Position numbers and translations under genes: made by a program. This document shows, piece after piece, positions 41,801 through 51,498 of a stretch of 64,000 nt of DNA; within the stretch, counting starts at the first letter, position 1, and each line of letters starts with the position of its first letter. This DNA comes from an uncultured Pseudomonadales bacterium (GTDB taxonomy: Bacteria; Pseudomonadota; Gammaproteobacteria; Pseudomonadales; Porticoccaceae), in the NCBI GenBank assembly GCA_943846685.1, contig OX044363.1, forward strand, positions 848,001 through 912,000, read 5' to 3'. The notes below the pieces were generated by a model. The model was given only the letters and a program-made list of their open reading frames with translations, was not told the origin of the DNA and made no database searches.

Positions 41801-42029
41801 GCTTAGGATCAATAAGCCCCGCCTCTAATAATTCAGCACCCAACTGTTCCGGATCCATTAACTCAGGGTCCAAAATCGCCGAGCCTTTAATTGCAAAGCT
41901 CTCCTGAGCCCAGCCGCCAAAATCTATCTGTTTGCAGCGATCACTACAGAAAGGGCGGAAGGGAAATTTATCATTCCACTGCACCTTTTTTTTACAGGTT
42001 GGGCAGTCAATTGTAGTTACGCCGGTCAT
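41787..42029 (-). CDS. yacG: DNA gyrase inhibitor YacG
   Basis: Small zinc protein that binds GyrB and inhibits gyrase. The zinc site is CPTCKKK followed by PFCSDRCKQIDFGGW, the full YacG signature in an 80-residue protein (E. coli 65). The C-terminal third (about residues 50-80) is a less conserved acidic/hydrophobic tail with PELMDPEQLGAELLEAGL. Located beside coaE and pilD, as in most gammaproteobacteria. Confidence 0.95.
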   Translation of the reverse strand: MTGVTTIDCPTCKKKVQWNDKFPFRPFCSDRCKQIDFGGWAQESFAIKGSAILDPELMDPEQLGAELLEAGLIDPKLLEK

Positions 42030-42048
42030 GGTAAATATCCGTAATTCT

Positions 42049-42084
42049 AGTGTTTTGTGTAGTGTTTTGTGTGGTGTTTTGTAT
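42049..42084. repeat. Three 12-bp tandem repeats upstream of yacG
   Basis: AGTGTTTTGTGT twice (42049-42072), then GGTGTTTTGTAT (42073-42084), in the short gap between the yacG start and the coaE stop. No function assigned; a second, unrelated repeat array flanks the other end of yacG. Confidence 0.8.
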
Positions 42085-42091
42085 AGTTTCT

Positions 42092-42757
42092 TTAAGAAAT
42101 GCCTTGGGTTTTTGCCAAGCTTAAAAACTCATTGTTCAATGCCGCAACTCTGGTGGTCACAGCCTCCAGTGGTTGGGCGTTATCAAAGACCCAATCCGCC
42201 CGAGATAATTTCTCTTCGCGAGGCATCTGCGCTGCGATTATACGTTTAATTTGCTCTGATTGGTTACCATCGCGAGCACCGGCACGCTCTATCTGTAGTT
42301 CCACGGGCAGATCCACCAATAAAACAGTATCTACCAGTTGATGTTGATCAGTCTCATACAGCAGTGGTGACTCCAGAATCACATAGGGGCTAGTCGCCTT
42401 TTGTAACTGCTCGACAATCCACTGGCGAATCAATGGATGAAGCAGAGATTCCAACCAGGTTTTTTGTGCAGGATCAGAGAAGATAATAGTGCGTAGCGCA
42501 GCGCGATCAAGACTGCCATCCTCTTGAATAATCTCTGAGCCAAACTGCTCCGCGATACTTTTTAGCGCCGGCATGCCCGGTTCAACAACAGCTCGAGATG
42601 CGCGATCCGCATCCACCGTAGTAATACCCAACTGGCGAAATGCCTCGGCAACCGTGCTTTTACCACTGCCGATGCCGCCGGTTAAACCAACGATAAAAGA
42701 ATCTGACTGCAGTAAGTTATTCAATAGAAGGCGCTCTGGTGCTAATGCACGGATCAA
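42092..42757 (-). CDS. coaE: Dephospho-CoA kinase
   Basis: Last step of coenzyme A synthesis. P-loop LTGGIGSGKST, TTVDADRASR, and the lid region QIERAGARDGN are characteristic. The outermost start is a TTG at 42757, giving 221 residues with about 22 residues before the P-loop strand. A second TTG at 42724 would give 210, closer to the usual 200-206. No ATG or clear ribosome-binding site fits, so the start is unsure. Follows pilD by 20 bases. Confidence 0.94.
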   Translation of the reverse strand: MIRALAPERLLLNNLLQSDSFIVGLTGGIGSGKSTVAEAFRQLGITTVDADRASRAVVEPGMPALKSIAEQFGSEIIQEDGSLDRAALRTIIFSDPAQKTWLESLLHPLIRQWIVEQLQKATSPYVILESPLLYETDQHQLVDTVLLVDLPVELQIERAGARDGNQSEQIKRIIAAQMPREEKLSRADWVFDNAQPLEAVTTRVAALNNEFLSLAKTQGIS

Positions 42758-42777
42758 GTGGCGGATTTAGCTGCTGT

Positions 42778-43638
42778 TTAAAAACCAAACAGACCCAAAT
42801 AATTGTCGAGAATCTTATCACCCCAGATTAACGCAATCCAACCGGCCATCGCCAGAAACGGCCCAAAGGCGATCGGAACCTGACGGTCTTTGGATTTTAC
42901 AATCACCCCGACTATGCCCACCAGCGCACCGACAAAGGTCGAGAGAATAATAATCAGCGGCAGCATCTGCCAGCCCATCCAAGCCCCCAGAGCGGCCAGC
43001 AGCTTAAAGTCACCGTAGCCCATACCCTCTTTGCCAGTGACTAATTTAAATATCCAGAATACCGACCACAGCGATAGATAACCGGCCAGAGCACCGATTA
43101 CCGCCTCATTAATCGGCACAAAGGTCGAGCTTAGGTTGGCGAACAGTCCGACCCATAAAAGCGGCAGGGTAATCTGATCTGGCAGTAGTTGGTCATGGTA
43201 ATCAATGCCGGTCAGTGCAATTAGAACCCAGCTAAATAGCAGGCAGTAGGCAGTCATTAATGACAGGCCAAATTGATAGACAATGAAGGCTGTCGCCAGA
43301 CCGCAGAGCAGTTCTATCAGTGGGTATTGGATTGAAATAGGTGTCGAGCAGGCTGTGCATTTACCGCGTAAAAACACATAGCTAATAACCGGGATATTGT
43401 GCCAGGGCTTAATGGGTACCCCGCAGGAAGGGCAGCGCGATGCTGGAACCGCTAGGGTTATCTTTTCTATGGGTTCCGATGGCAGACCGAGAAAGTCTTC
43501 TGACTCGCGGCGCCAGTTATTTTTCAGCTGTTCCGGAAAGCGCAGAATAACCACATTGAGAAAGCTGCCAATAATAAGGCCAAAGGGCAGGGCGGCCAGT
43601 GCCAGTGCGTAGGGTGATAAGCCAGTATCTAAAAGCAT
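42778..43638 (-). CDS. pilD: Type IV prepilin peptidase / N-methylase
   Basis: Inner-membrane aspartic protease that cleaves prepilin leaders after glycine and methylates the new N-terminal residue. 286 residues with about eight membrane segments. A cytosolic loop has two zinc-type pairs (CPSC and CTAC). The catalytic aspartates are in GIDYHDQLLPD and GYGDFKLLAALG. N-terminal FGLIIGSFLNVVILR is the methylase-associated start. Its substrates here include PilA. Part of pilBCD. Confidence 0.96.
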   Translation of the reverse strand: MLLDTGLSPYALALAALPFGLIIGSFLNVVILRFPEQLKNNWRRESEDFLGLPSEPIEKITLAVPASRCPSCGVPIKPWHNIPVISYVFLRGKCTACSTPISIQYPLIELLCGLATAFIVYQFGLSLMTAYCLLFSWVLIALTGIDYHDQLLPDQITLPLLWVGLFANLSSTFVPINEAVIGALAGYLSLWSVFWIFKLVTGKEGMGYGDFKLLAALGAWMGWQMLPLIIILSTFVGALVGIVGVIVKSKDRQVPIAFGPFLAMAGWIALIWGDKILDNYLGLFGF

Positions 43639-43705
43639 AGGTGATTCACAGATAAGTCATTAGTAGTTTGGGCGCTAGTTTCACTGTCACCGCTAATTAA
43701 AGGTA

Positions 43706-44920
43706 TTAAACCACATTACCCAACTGGAATATCGGCAGATACATCGCAATCAACAGACCACCAACCAAAACACCCAGCACCGCCATAATCATCGGCTCCA
43801 AAAGACTGGTCAAATTATCCACCGAGTTATCCACCAACTCCTCATAATGGGTGGCAGCCTTCTCCAACATCTCATCCAGCGCACCAGACTCTTCACCAAT
43901 AGCCGCCATCTGTTGCAGTAAGATAGGAAACATTCCAGTCGACTTGATCGCCTGCTGCAACTGAATACCTGTAGTTACATCATCACGTACTCGCAAGATC
44001 GCATCGTGATACAGAGCATTGCCCGCAGCACCGGCCACAGATTCAAGGGCATCCACTATAGGCACACCAGCGGAAAAGGTTGTCGCAAGGGTACGGGAAA
44101 AGCGTGCTACCACTGCGTTGTAGACAATACCGCCGACAATCGGAACCTTGAGTGTGTATTTATCCACTGCGTAGGCAAATTTTTCTGATCGAAAGCGCGC
44201 CTCTTTAAAGGCATAAATAGCGATAGCAGTAATCACCAGAATAGCCATCCATGAATTCTGTAAGGACTCAGATAAACCCAGTACAAAAAGCGTAAAGGCC
44301 GGTAAATCCGCACCAAAACTACTAAACGTCTCGGCAAAAACCGGCACCACTTTAATTAACAAAATAGCCGTAACAATAATCGCCACCACCATAACGGCAA
44401 TAGGGTAGGTCATGGCCTTTTTGATTTTTGCTTTTAGCTGTTCGGTTTTCTCTTTATAGGTTGCCACCCGATCGAGCATGGTTTCCAGAGCACCAGCAGT
44501 CTCACCGGAATCCACCAGACTGCAAAACAGATCATCAAAGTTGCGCGGGCTCTTGCGCAGGGCATTGGCAAAACCGCCGCCGGCGGCAACATCGTCGCGA
44601 ATCTGAAAAATCAGTTCTTTCATGGTTTCATTTTCGACACCGTCGGCAACAATATCAAAGGACTGCACTAGCGGAACACCAGCCTTCATCATGGTGGCTA
44701 ACTGTCGTGTAAACAGGGCGATATCTGCGGGGGTGATTTTTTTCCTGCGGCTAAACAGTGGCTTGGGTTTCTTTCTTACTGAGGTCGAAATAATCCCCTG
44801 TTTGCGCAACTGACCTTTAGCCAGTGATAGATTGTCGGCGCGCAACTCACCTTCAATTTTTTCACCTTTGCGGTTTTTTCCCTTGTAGACAAATAACTGG
44901 GTGTCGGCCACTGTAGCCAT
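43706..44920 (-). CDS. pilC: Type IV pilus inner-membrane platform protein PilC
   Basis: GspF-family platform that couples the PilB motor to pilin insertion. 404 residues with two repeated GspF domains: the first near ALFTRQLATMMKAGVPLVQSFD, the second near RFSRTLATTFSAGVPIVDALE. Three to four membrane segments, including MTYPIAVMVVAIIVTAILL. Ends LPIFQLGNVV, typical of PilC. Lies 67 bases downstream of pilB on the same strand. Confidence 0.96.
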   Translation of the reverse strand: MATVADTQLFVYKGKNRKGEKIEGELRADNLSLAKGQLRKQGIISTSVRKKPKPLFSRRKKITPADIALFTRQLATMMKAGVPLVQSFDIVADGVENETMKELIFQIRDDVAAGGGFANALRKSPRNFDDLFCSLVDSGETAGALETMLDRVATYKEKTEQLKAKIKKAMTYPIAVMVVAIIVTAILLIKVVPVFAETFSSFGADLPAFTLFVLGLSESLQNSWMAILVITAIAIYAFKEARFRSEKFAYAVDKYTLKVPIVGGIVYNAVVARFSRTLATTFSAGVPIVDALESVAGAAGNALYHDAILRVRDDVTTGIQLQQAIKSTGMFPILLQQMAAIGEESGALDEMLEKAATHYEELVDNSVDNLTSLLEPMIMAVLGVLVGGLLIAMYLPIFQLGNVV

Positions 44921-44987
44921 AATGTCTTCCTTCCTTTGAACTGATTTAGCTATTAATAGCTAGTCTGTAATAATTAGCCTGTAATAA

Positions 44988-46781
44988 TTAGTCTTTGGTA
45001 ATTCGATTAGCTTCTTCAATACTTATTAGACCAAGAGCAGCTTTACGTAAAGCCGATGCGCGCAATGGCCTAAATCCTTCCTTGATCGCAGCATCGAGAA
45101 TATCAAGAGAACTACCGCCTTCCATAATAATTCGCGAGATTGTCGGAGTGATCTTTAGCGTCTCGTAAACACCCACTCGGCCCTTGTAACCGTTGGTGCA
45201 GGCAGCGCAGCCCACCGGCTTGTAGACAGTGATCTCCTCGCGAGGAATCCCTATATCATCAAATCCCTCCTCGGTTAGAACATTGTCGGGAATATCCTCA
45301 AAGGCCTCACGGCACTGGTGGCAGAGCTTGCGACCCAGACGCTGGGCAATAATCAGATTCACCGAGGTCGCCACATTAAATGAGGGAACCCCCATATTCA
45401 GCAATCGGGTCAGAGTTTCAGGGGCGCTGTTAGTGTGCAATGTAGATAGAACCAAGTGACCGGTCTGTGCCGCTTTAATCGAAATCTCTGCGGTTTCCAA
45501 ATCACGAATCTCACCGACCATCACCACATCCGGATCCTGACGCAAAAATGAGCGCAGCGCCTCGGCAAAGGTCAGGCCCACACGCATATTAATCTGCGTC
45601 TGATTAATACCTTCCATATTGATTTCAATCGGATCTTCCGCGGTCGAAATATTACGTTCCGGGGTGTTAAGAATATTTAAACCGGTATACAGAGAAACGG
45701 TTTTACCACTACCAGTCGGGCCAGTGACCAGAATCATCCCCTGTGGGCGGGCTAGTGCCTCCATATAGAATTCTTTCTGGTCCTCTTCATAACCCAGCGC
45801 ATCAATACCCATCTTGGCACTGCTGGGATCGAGAATACGCAGCACAATTTTTTCGCCAAACTGCAGCGGCAAGGTATTCACTCGAAAATCAATTGCCTTA
45901 TTCTTCGATAACTTAAGTTTTACCCGGCCATCCTGAGGTACGCGGCGCTCGGAAATATCCATTCGCGACATTACCTTAAGGCGAGCCGCTAAACGGGGTG
46001 CCAGATTGGCTGGAGGCTTAGACATCTCCTGCAAAATTCCATCAATACGAAACCGCACACGATAGGATTTCTCGTAAGGTTCAAAATGGATATCCGAAGC
46101 GCCAAGGCGAATTGCATCGAGCAGCATCTTATTAACAAAGCGCACAATTGGCGCATCATCTTCGCCATTATTAGTACCGCTATCAGCCTGATCCTCATCA
46201 TCCAGAGCTTCCATATCCAGATCGTCGAGATGAACATCGTCGATGGTGCCAAGAGCTTCACCAATATCGCCATCATTGGCGCTCTCAAGCCATTTTTCCA
46301 GCGTCTCGTTAATCGCTGAATAGAGTGCCAGCACCGGCTCCACCGCAATACCCGTCTGAAACTGTATCTCGGTTATGGCGCGTTGATTGGTTGGGTCGGC
46401 AATCGCCATAAAGAGTCGATTACCCCGCTGCATCAACGGAATAGCCTGATGTTTTCTAAGCAGTTTGGTATCGACCAGATCTTTGGGGAAGCTGTCGGGA
46501 TTGTGTTTTTCAAGGGCATAGAGCGGAATACCAAACTCTTTTGCCGCGGATTTACCGATCTGTTCAGAGGAGAGAAGATGTTTATCGCAGAGATACTGCA
46601 CCAGTGAGATTTTGCTGGTCTTGGCCGAGACTGTCGCTTCTTCAAGCACAGTAGCGGCGATTAATTGATCGTCAACCAGACGCTTGGGTAAGCCGTGCAA
46701 TGCTATATGGGGCATATTCATAGGAGGGTAACCATCCTGTATTTTCGTTACAGGCAAGTCTACTGAGCGCTTTAAATCCAT
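44988..46781 (-). CDS. pilB: Type IV pilus assembly ATPase PilB
   Basis: Hexameric ATPase that powers pilus extension. N-terminal MshEN domain (KISLVQYLCDKHLLS), then the secretion ATPase core with Walker A GPTGSGKT, ASP box, Walker B-like DPDVVMVGEIRD, the His box TGHLVLSTLHTNSAPE, and the tetracysteine zinc motif (CHQC with CAAC). Length 597 from the ATG at 46781; an in-frame ATG at 46721 (MNMPHIALHG) fits the family start better, but its upstream CCTCCT is the opposite of a ribosome-binding site. Confidence 0.96.
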   Translation of the reverse strand: MDLKRSVDLPVTKIQDGYPPMNMPHIALHGLPKRLVDDQLIAATVLEEATVSAKTSKISLVQYLCDKHLLSSEQIGKSAAKEFGIPLYALEKHNPDSFPKDLVDTKLLRKHQAIPLMQRGNRLFMAIADPTNQRAITEIQFQTGIAVEPVLALYSAINETLEKWLESANDGDIGEALGTIDDVHLDDLDMEALDDEDQADSGTNNGEDDAPIVRFVNKMLLDAIRLGASDIHFEPYEKSYRVRFRIDGILQEMSKPPANLAPRLAARLKVMSRMDISERRVPQDGRVKLKLSKNKAIDFRVNTLPLQFGEKIVLRILDPSSAKMGIDALGYEEDQKEFYMEALARPQGMILVTGPTGSGKTVSLYTGLNILNTPERNISTAEDPIEINMEGINQTQINMRVGLTFAEALRSFLRQDPDVVMVGEIRDLETAEISIKAAQTGHLVLSTLHTNSAPETLTRLLNMGVPSFNVATSVNLIIAQRLGRKLCHQCREAFEDIPDNVLTEEGFDDIGIPREEITVYKPVGCAACTNGYKGRVGVYETLKITPTISRIIMEGGSSLDILDAAIKEGFRPLRASALRKAALGLISIEEANRITKD

Positions 46782-47196
46782 GATGTGCCAAACCCCACAT
46801 AACCAAAAATATTATGTGAACCAGAGATCACTTTTTTTAAAAACAGTCGGCACCCCATCGCTGGCTATAGTCTCTGTTGTTCTCGCAAAGTCAGTTCGCA
46901 AAAAAATAGAAGGGACAATTTGTTCGCAGATTTTTAATTTATTGTTATCAGGTTTCTTACACAGTGCTCGCTGCGAACCGCAAATCAATTTATTTAATTG
47001 ATTTATTGTGATGATTAATTTGCGAAGAGTTTTAATTTAAGCCTAGTCAAAAAAATGTTGTTGTCGAGAAATTAAAAATAAACAGGTGACAAAAAAAGTC
47101 ATAAATTGACAGGCAGGGAACAAAAAATGGTTGCGGTAACCTGTAGTAAAAACTGACTTTTCATTTAAGTTGTTGAAATAAAACAATAAAAAAATT
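46782..47196. other. pilB-pilA intergenic region, upstream part
   Basis: About 500 bases separate pilB (-) and pilA (+), without a credible gene. It is AT-rich and holds three GTTCGCA motifs (46894-46900, 46922-46928, and inverted at 46972-46978), an inverted repeat AAATCAATT/AATTGATTT (46982-47004), and several TGTC/GACA motifs between 47060 and 47130. The last could be PilR sites, since PilR of Pseudomonas recognises TGTC-containing half-sites. Promoters of both pilus genes must lie here. Confidence 0.5.
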
Positions 47197-47212
47197 TTGG
47201 CACGCCAATTGC
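47197..47212 (+). promoter_or_regulatory. Sigma-54 promoter of pilA
   Basis: TTGGCAC-N5-TTGC with GG at 47199-47200 and GC at 47211-47212, exactly ten bases apart, the canonical -24/-12 arrangement. It lies 79 bases before the pilA ATG. In Pseudomonas and relatives pilA is driven by RpoN with PilS/PilR, and the same control is inferred here. Confidence 0.88.
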
Positions 47213-47290
47213 TCAGCTCTACTCGAAAGTTGTAAAAATTATTTTTGCAGTTAACTGGAAGTACTTATTTTTTATAAACGGAGATTGATC

Positions 47291-47776
47291 ATGAATATGA
47301 ACAGAAAACAAACGGGTTTTACACTTATCGAATTAATGATTGTAGTAGCTATTATTGGTATTTTGGCTGCTGTGGCTTTGCCGGCTTATCAAGATTACAC
47401 CGTCCGCGCTAAGACTTCTGAAGTAGTTTTGGCTGCATCATCTTGTCGGACCTCTATTACAGAGGCAGTTCAGACTGCAAGTGGCGCTGATGTTAGTGGT
47501 ATTTTGCCAAATGTATGTGGCACTACAACTAGTAAATATGTCACTTCTCGCTCTGTAAGTGCGAATGGTGTGATAACGGTTGTAGGTAATGCGACTACTT
47601 TGGGTGGCGATACATCAGCAACTGCAAATACTATTATTCTAACACCCATTCAAACGGGTACTACCGCTTTGGTTGGTACTACAGATGGCGGTAGTACTAT
47701 TGCAAGCTGGACCTGTGGGCCGTCTGGCACTAACCCAATGCCTTCTAAATATCTTCCTGGCTCTTGCCAAGGTTAA
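47291..47776 (+). CDS. pilA: Type IVa major pilin
   Basis: Structural subunit of the type IV pilus. Start at the ATG 47291, six bases after CGGAG. Short leader MNMNRKQTG, with PilD cleavage expected after G9; the mature protein begins [19 protein letters not shown] with the conserved E5. The globular part has four cysteines, including the C-terminal pair WTCG and PGSCQG that encloses a disulfide loop. Length 161. The threonine/glycine-rich middle (about residues 80-140) is the usual variable surface. A terminator follows at 47816. Confidence 0.95.
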   Translation: MNMNRKQTGFTLIELMIVVAIIGILAAVALPAYQDYTVRAKTSEVVLAASSCRTSITEAVQTASGADVSGILPNVCGTTTSKYVTSRSVSANGVITVVGNATTLGGDTSATANTIILTPIQTGTTALVGTTDGGSTIASWTCGPSGTNPMPSKYLPGSCQG

Positions 47777-47815
47777 GCTAACAGCTGTAATGATTTATTA
47801 AGGTTAGATAAAACT

Positions 47816-47845
47816 AAAAAAGGCTCCAATAGGGGCCTTTTTTTA
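47816..47845. terminator. Terminator between pilA and nadC
   Basis: AAAAAGGCTCC / GGGGCCTTTTTTT around an AATA loop (one mismatch-type pair), with A-run before and seven T after. Suitable for both pilA (+) and the converging nadC (-). Confidence 0.85.
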
Positions 47846-47860
47846 TGCCTTTCTCAAACC

Positions 47861-48709
47861 CTAATCCACCAGCCGCATCGATAAATCCACCGCGCGAATA
47901 TGCTTAGTTAAACTCCCCGAAGAAATAAAATTAATCGCCCCATGGTTATAGGCGCGCAACTTCTCTTCCGTAATATCACCAGAGACTTCAATCTTGGTCT
48001 CGCCCAAGTCAATCGACGACAGTGCTTCAATATCTGCCGGCGAAAAATTATCCAGCATCACAATATCCGCACTGGCATCGAGAGCCTGATGCAACTCATC
48101 AAGGTTTTCCACTTCCACTTCCACCGGTTTTTCCGCTGAAATCTCGCGGGCTTTTTCTATCGCCTGACGAATACCGCCACAGGCGGCAATATGATTTTCC
48201 TTAATTAAAAAGGCATCGTATAAACCGATACGATGATTTTGGCAGCCGCCAATGGCTGTGGCGTATTTCTGTGCCAGGCGTAAGCCGGGAATGGTTTTTC
48301 TAGTATCGAGGATTTTAATCTGGCTGTTGGGTGCTAGGCCTGCATAATGTCTTGAGACGGTGGCTGTGCCAGAGAGGGTCTGCAAAAAATTTAGCGCGGC
48401 GCGTTCGCCGGTTAGCAGTACTCGAGCATTGCCGGTCAGGGTAAAAAGCTTTTGATTGGCTTCGACACTGTCGCCTTCATCAATATGCCATTCAATCACT
48501 GTATTTTTATCGAGCTGTGCAAAAACCTCGTCAACCCATGGGCGACCACAGATAACCGCAGCTTCGCGGCTAATCACCACCGCGGTTGCCTGTTTATCCT
48601 CGGGAATTAGCTGCGCGGTGATATCGCCGCCGCCAATATCCTCTGCCAGTGCACGGCTGACACTTAGGGGAATATCACTTTGGATGGCGCTTAAAAGCTC
48701 GCTTTTCAT
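47861..48709 (-). CDS. nadC: Nicotinate-nucleotide pyrophosphorylase (carboxylating)
   Basis: Quinolinate phosphoribosyltransferase of NAD synthesis. 282 residues with EDIGGGDIT near the N-terminus, [50 protein letters not shown] (split across these positions) and [11 protein letters not shown]. The C-terminal half has MLDNFSP and EVSGDI. Standard length. Next to pilA in the same arrangement as pseudomonads. No oddity seen. Confidence 0.97.
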   Translation of the reverse strand: MKSELLSAIQSDIPLSVSRALAEDIGGGDITAQLIPEDKQATAVVISREAAVICGRPWVDEVFAQLDKNTVIEWHIDEGDSVEANQKLFTLTGNARVLLTGERAALNFLQTLSGTATVSRHYAGLAPNSQIKILDTRKTIPGLRLAQKYATAIGGCQNHRIGLYDAFLIKENHIAACGGIRQAIEKAREISAEKPVEVEVENLDELHQALDASADIVMLDNFSPADIEALSSIDLGETKIEVSGDITEEKLRAYNHGAINFISSGSLTKHIRAVDLSMRLVD

Positions 48710-48824
48710 AGGGTTCTCATCGGTTGAATAAGAGGGTTTTAGCGTAAATTAAAGCGCGCCATTATATCAGTAATACTGATAAGTAATTTATTGTCGAGAT
48801 GCTTTTGTCATTGGATTTTTCCAG

Positions 48825-51486
48825 TTGATCTGTTTCAATACCACACAGACAAGTCTGAATTCACATAAGGATTGTGAGTTATCTCCTGATTGTCTCGCCA
48901 AGGGGTTGGCAAGTGTAATGAGCAATGGATTAGTTAAGGGAAATAAACAGCTCGTACAGTCGTTGGGGCAGCTCTGCCAGCAACATCTTTCTGATGCCTT
49001 TAAAAAATTCAATGAAGTCTGTTCTTCCAGTCTGGTGGGCTTGGCCGCACGGGCTGAGAGCAATCGTCTACAGACACTCTATCTGGATTCTCAGCGACTG
49101 TTGAGAAAGCAGCGCTCTGATATCGAAGCGTCAACAATAGCCACTGTCTTCGATCATTTTACATCCCTGGAAAACCCGCTACTCGCTAGCCAGTCTGATC
49201 AGGCTTCCTCTGATAAATCAGCGCAAGCGGATTCTCTATCCCCTGAGTCGGATAGTCTCAAGCTGCTCGGCCATGAAGATCTTGAGGTGATGATTGCGCT
49301 GGATAACTGCTCCAGTCGTGTGCGCGAGGAGCTGCGGGCTGAGCTTCATCAGCTGGAGGCAAGGCTAAAATCCCTGCTGGAAAATACCGCGCCAATACAA
49401 ACTTTGCCAATGTCACCAGATGCCATTCTGGAGGCATTTGTGGCTGCAATTGATGAGGATATGATTGCCCTTGAAGTGCAGTTGGAATTGGTGAGGATAT
49501 TTGATCAGGCCTGTTTTGATAAGTGCTATGCAGAGATGCTTGGGGTTGCTAACCAGATGCTCGAGGACGCAGGATTTGCTCCTGCTGTGGAGACTGCTGG
49601 GGATGAAGAAGGTAATAAAGAGGCTAGTGAAGAGCTTAAAAACGAGCTTAATAACGAGCTTAATAACGAACCTGATGAAAAGACCAGTGAACCAGAGCTC
49701 GGAGATAAAGACTCAGACCATAAGCCTTCGGCATTATCAGCGCAGCCTGACAATACAGCTGAGGATGCTCAGGCCACTAGTGGCATTGATGAGGTTAAAG
49801 AGGCCGTTGCCCATTATGCCGACGAGCCATCGCCGATGGCCAATAGCCGAATTCAAACTGAGTTATTAGCCAAAATCAGCTCGATGCTGGAAAACGCCGA
49901 GCGAGAGTCTGCGCAGGTTGAATCACTCTCCGCGCAAAAAACCTCTACAGCGGATAGCAGCGTTCAAAATAGCACCCAGTCTTCTCAGTCTCAGAAACAG
50001 CATTCTAATTCCAAGCACTCCAACTCCAAGCACTCCAACTCCAAGCACTCCAATTCCAAGCCTTGCATGGATAAGCCGCAGCTGTTGGCAGAGATTAATA
50101 AGCATATGAATGATCTGATCACCAACCGCACGGAACTCCTCAGCAATGGGCAGATAACCCGAGAGTTGGCGGCAGCCATAAAGCATTTGGGTGAGGGGGA
50201 GAATGGCAGCCGCCTGCATCGCAATGACCAGAGTGTTTTTCAGGTGGTGGAAAATATCTTTTCCAGTTTTGGTCAATCCATGCAAGTGGCGCCAGAGGTG
50301 CAGCAGGTGATTAACCGCTGTGAATTGCCGATGTTGAAAATGGCGATTAAAAAACCGCTGATACTCGAGCAGGAAAATCATCCTATCCGTCGTCTGTTTA
50401 ATGAGATGGCCAAATACGCCATTGGTCTGGAGCAGGGCGACTGCGAAGATAATCAGATCTATCAGCAGATGTTAAAGCTCTCTGAGTCTATGGCTGGCGA
50501 GTCATTTGATGAGCAGAATTTACCGGCGATGCTCTCTGATTTTATGGCTATTGTCGATCGCGATCGACGCACAACCTCCACCAGCAGAGACCCGCGAGTT
50601 GGAGCAGATTGCCGCTCAGGAAAAGGTTAACTGGGCGCGCACTCGGGTTGAAGAGGAAATTACCCGGCGCATAGTGGGTAAAAAACTCTCCGAGGCTGTG
50701 GTCGATTTTATTCAGCACAGCTGGTGCATAGTGATGCATATGGCTCACCTGCGCTCGGGCGAGGCGGGTAATGATTGGCTGGTGGCCATTAAATTACTGG
50801 AGAATCTGGTGCATCTGGCACGGCGCAGTCCGACTGAGCCTGATACTAAATATCGCCATGAGTTGCTTGCTCATATTGATGCCCGACTCGGGCATATCTC
50901 CACCGATGTGGCCCAGCGTGCGCTGCAGGTTAAACAGTTGAGTCAGGCGCTGGGGGTTGCCGAAGCGCCGGCGGTGCAGTCAGCGGTGGTCACTGAGATT
51001 GCGCCCTCTTTCAGTAAAAACAGAGCTAGTAAAAACAGAGCCAGTAAAAAGAAATCTGAACAGCTCTCAGAGGTTGATACTAGCAAACTCGGTGAGCAGC
51101 AGATGGTTGAGGAAATTAAACGTATTCTGGTCTCGGCGGTAAAGGCAGAATTGCCGGGTAAGAATATTTCTCAGGCAGTGCGCGATGCTGAGACACTGGA
51201 CAGCAGCGCTCAACGAATCCTTATGGCCCTGCAAAAGGGTTGCTGGATTGAATTGGGCAGTGATATAAAGGCACATAAACGCGGCAAGCTTGTGGGAATT
51301 GTCGGGCCATCCTGGAAGTATGTATTTGTCGATAATAAAGGTAAGCTTATTGCCGAGCGTGATAGAGCGCGTTTAGCGCTGGATTTAATGGACGGCAAGG
51401 TTACGGTGCTGGATAATTCTCATCTATTCGACAAAGCCATCAAACAGGCAATTACTCAAATCAAAGGATTGCCGGTTGCGAGCTAG
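48825..51486 (+). CDS. DUF1631 family protein, frameshifted
   Basis: Large cytosolic protein of the DUF1631 family, function unknown. Conserved blocks near the N-terminus: ESNRLQTLYLDSQRLLRKQRSDIE, split as FKKFNEVC and ARAESNRL; then LLGHEDLEVMIALDN. The first frame runs to 50630, but after DFMAIVDRD the family sequence continues in the +1 frame (ETRELEQIAAQEKVNWAR, HLRSGEAGNDWL, GKLVGIVGPSWKYVFVD) to 51486. One extra base near 50560-50575 explains this; joined, it is about 860-890 residues. Start is TTG 48825 or ATG 48918. Several short amino-acid repeats (NELN, HSNSK, SKNRA) enlarge its linkers. Precedes ampD. Confidence 0.78.
50001..50060 (+). repeat. Four 15-bp repeats coding HSNSK in the DUF1631 gene
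   Basis: Units at 50001, 50016, 50031 and 50046 differ by one to three bases and encode HSNSK four times within a Ser/Gln-rich linker. Another short repeat (AACGAGCTTAAT-type, 12 bp) is at about 49640-49675, and SKNRA repeats at 51013-51042. They suggest slippage-driven growth of disordered linkers. Confidence 0.85.
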
Positions 51487-51498
51487 CAGATATCTTTA

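Noticed and set aside
46780..47001. 73-codon plus-strand frame in the pilB-pilA gap
   Set aside because: No ribosome-binding site, overlaps the pilB start, no recognisable family, and AT-rich promoter DNA explains the region better.
50001..50060. Regular 15-bp repeats as a possible CRISPR
   Set aside because: Units are contiguous with no spacers and encode an in-frame HSNSK repeat within a coding region.
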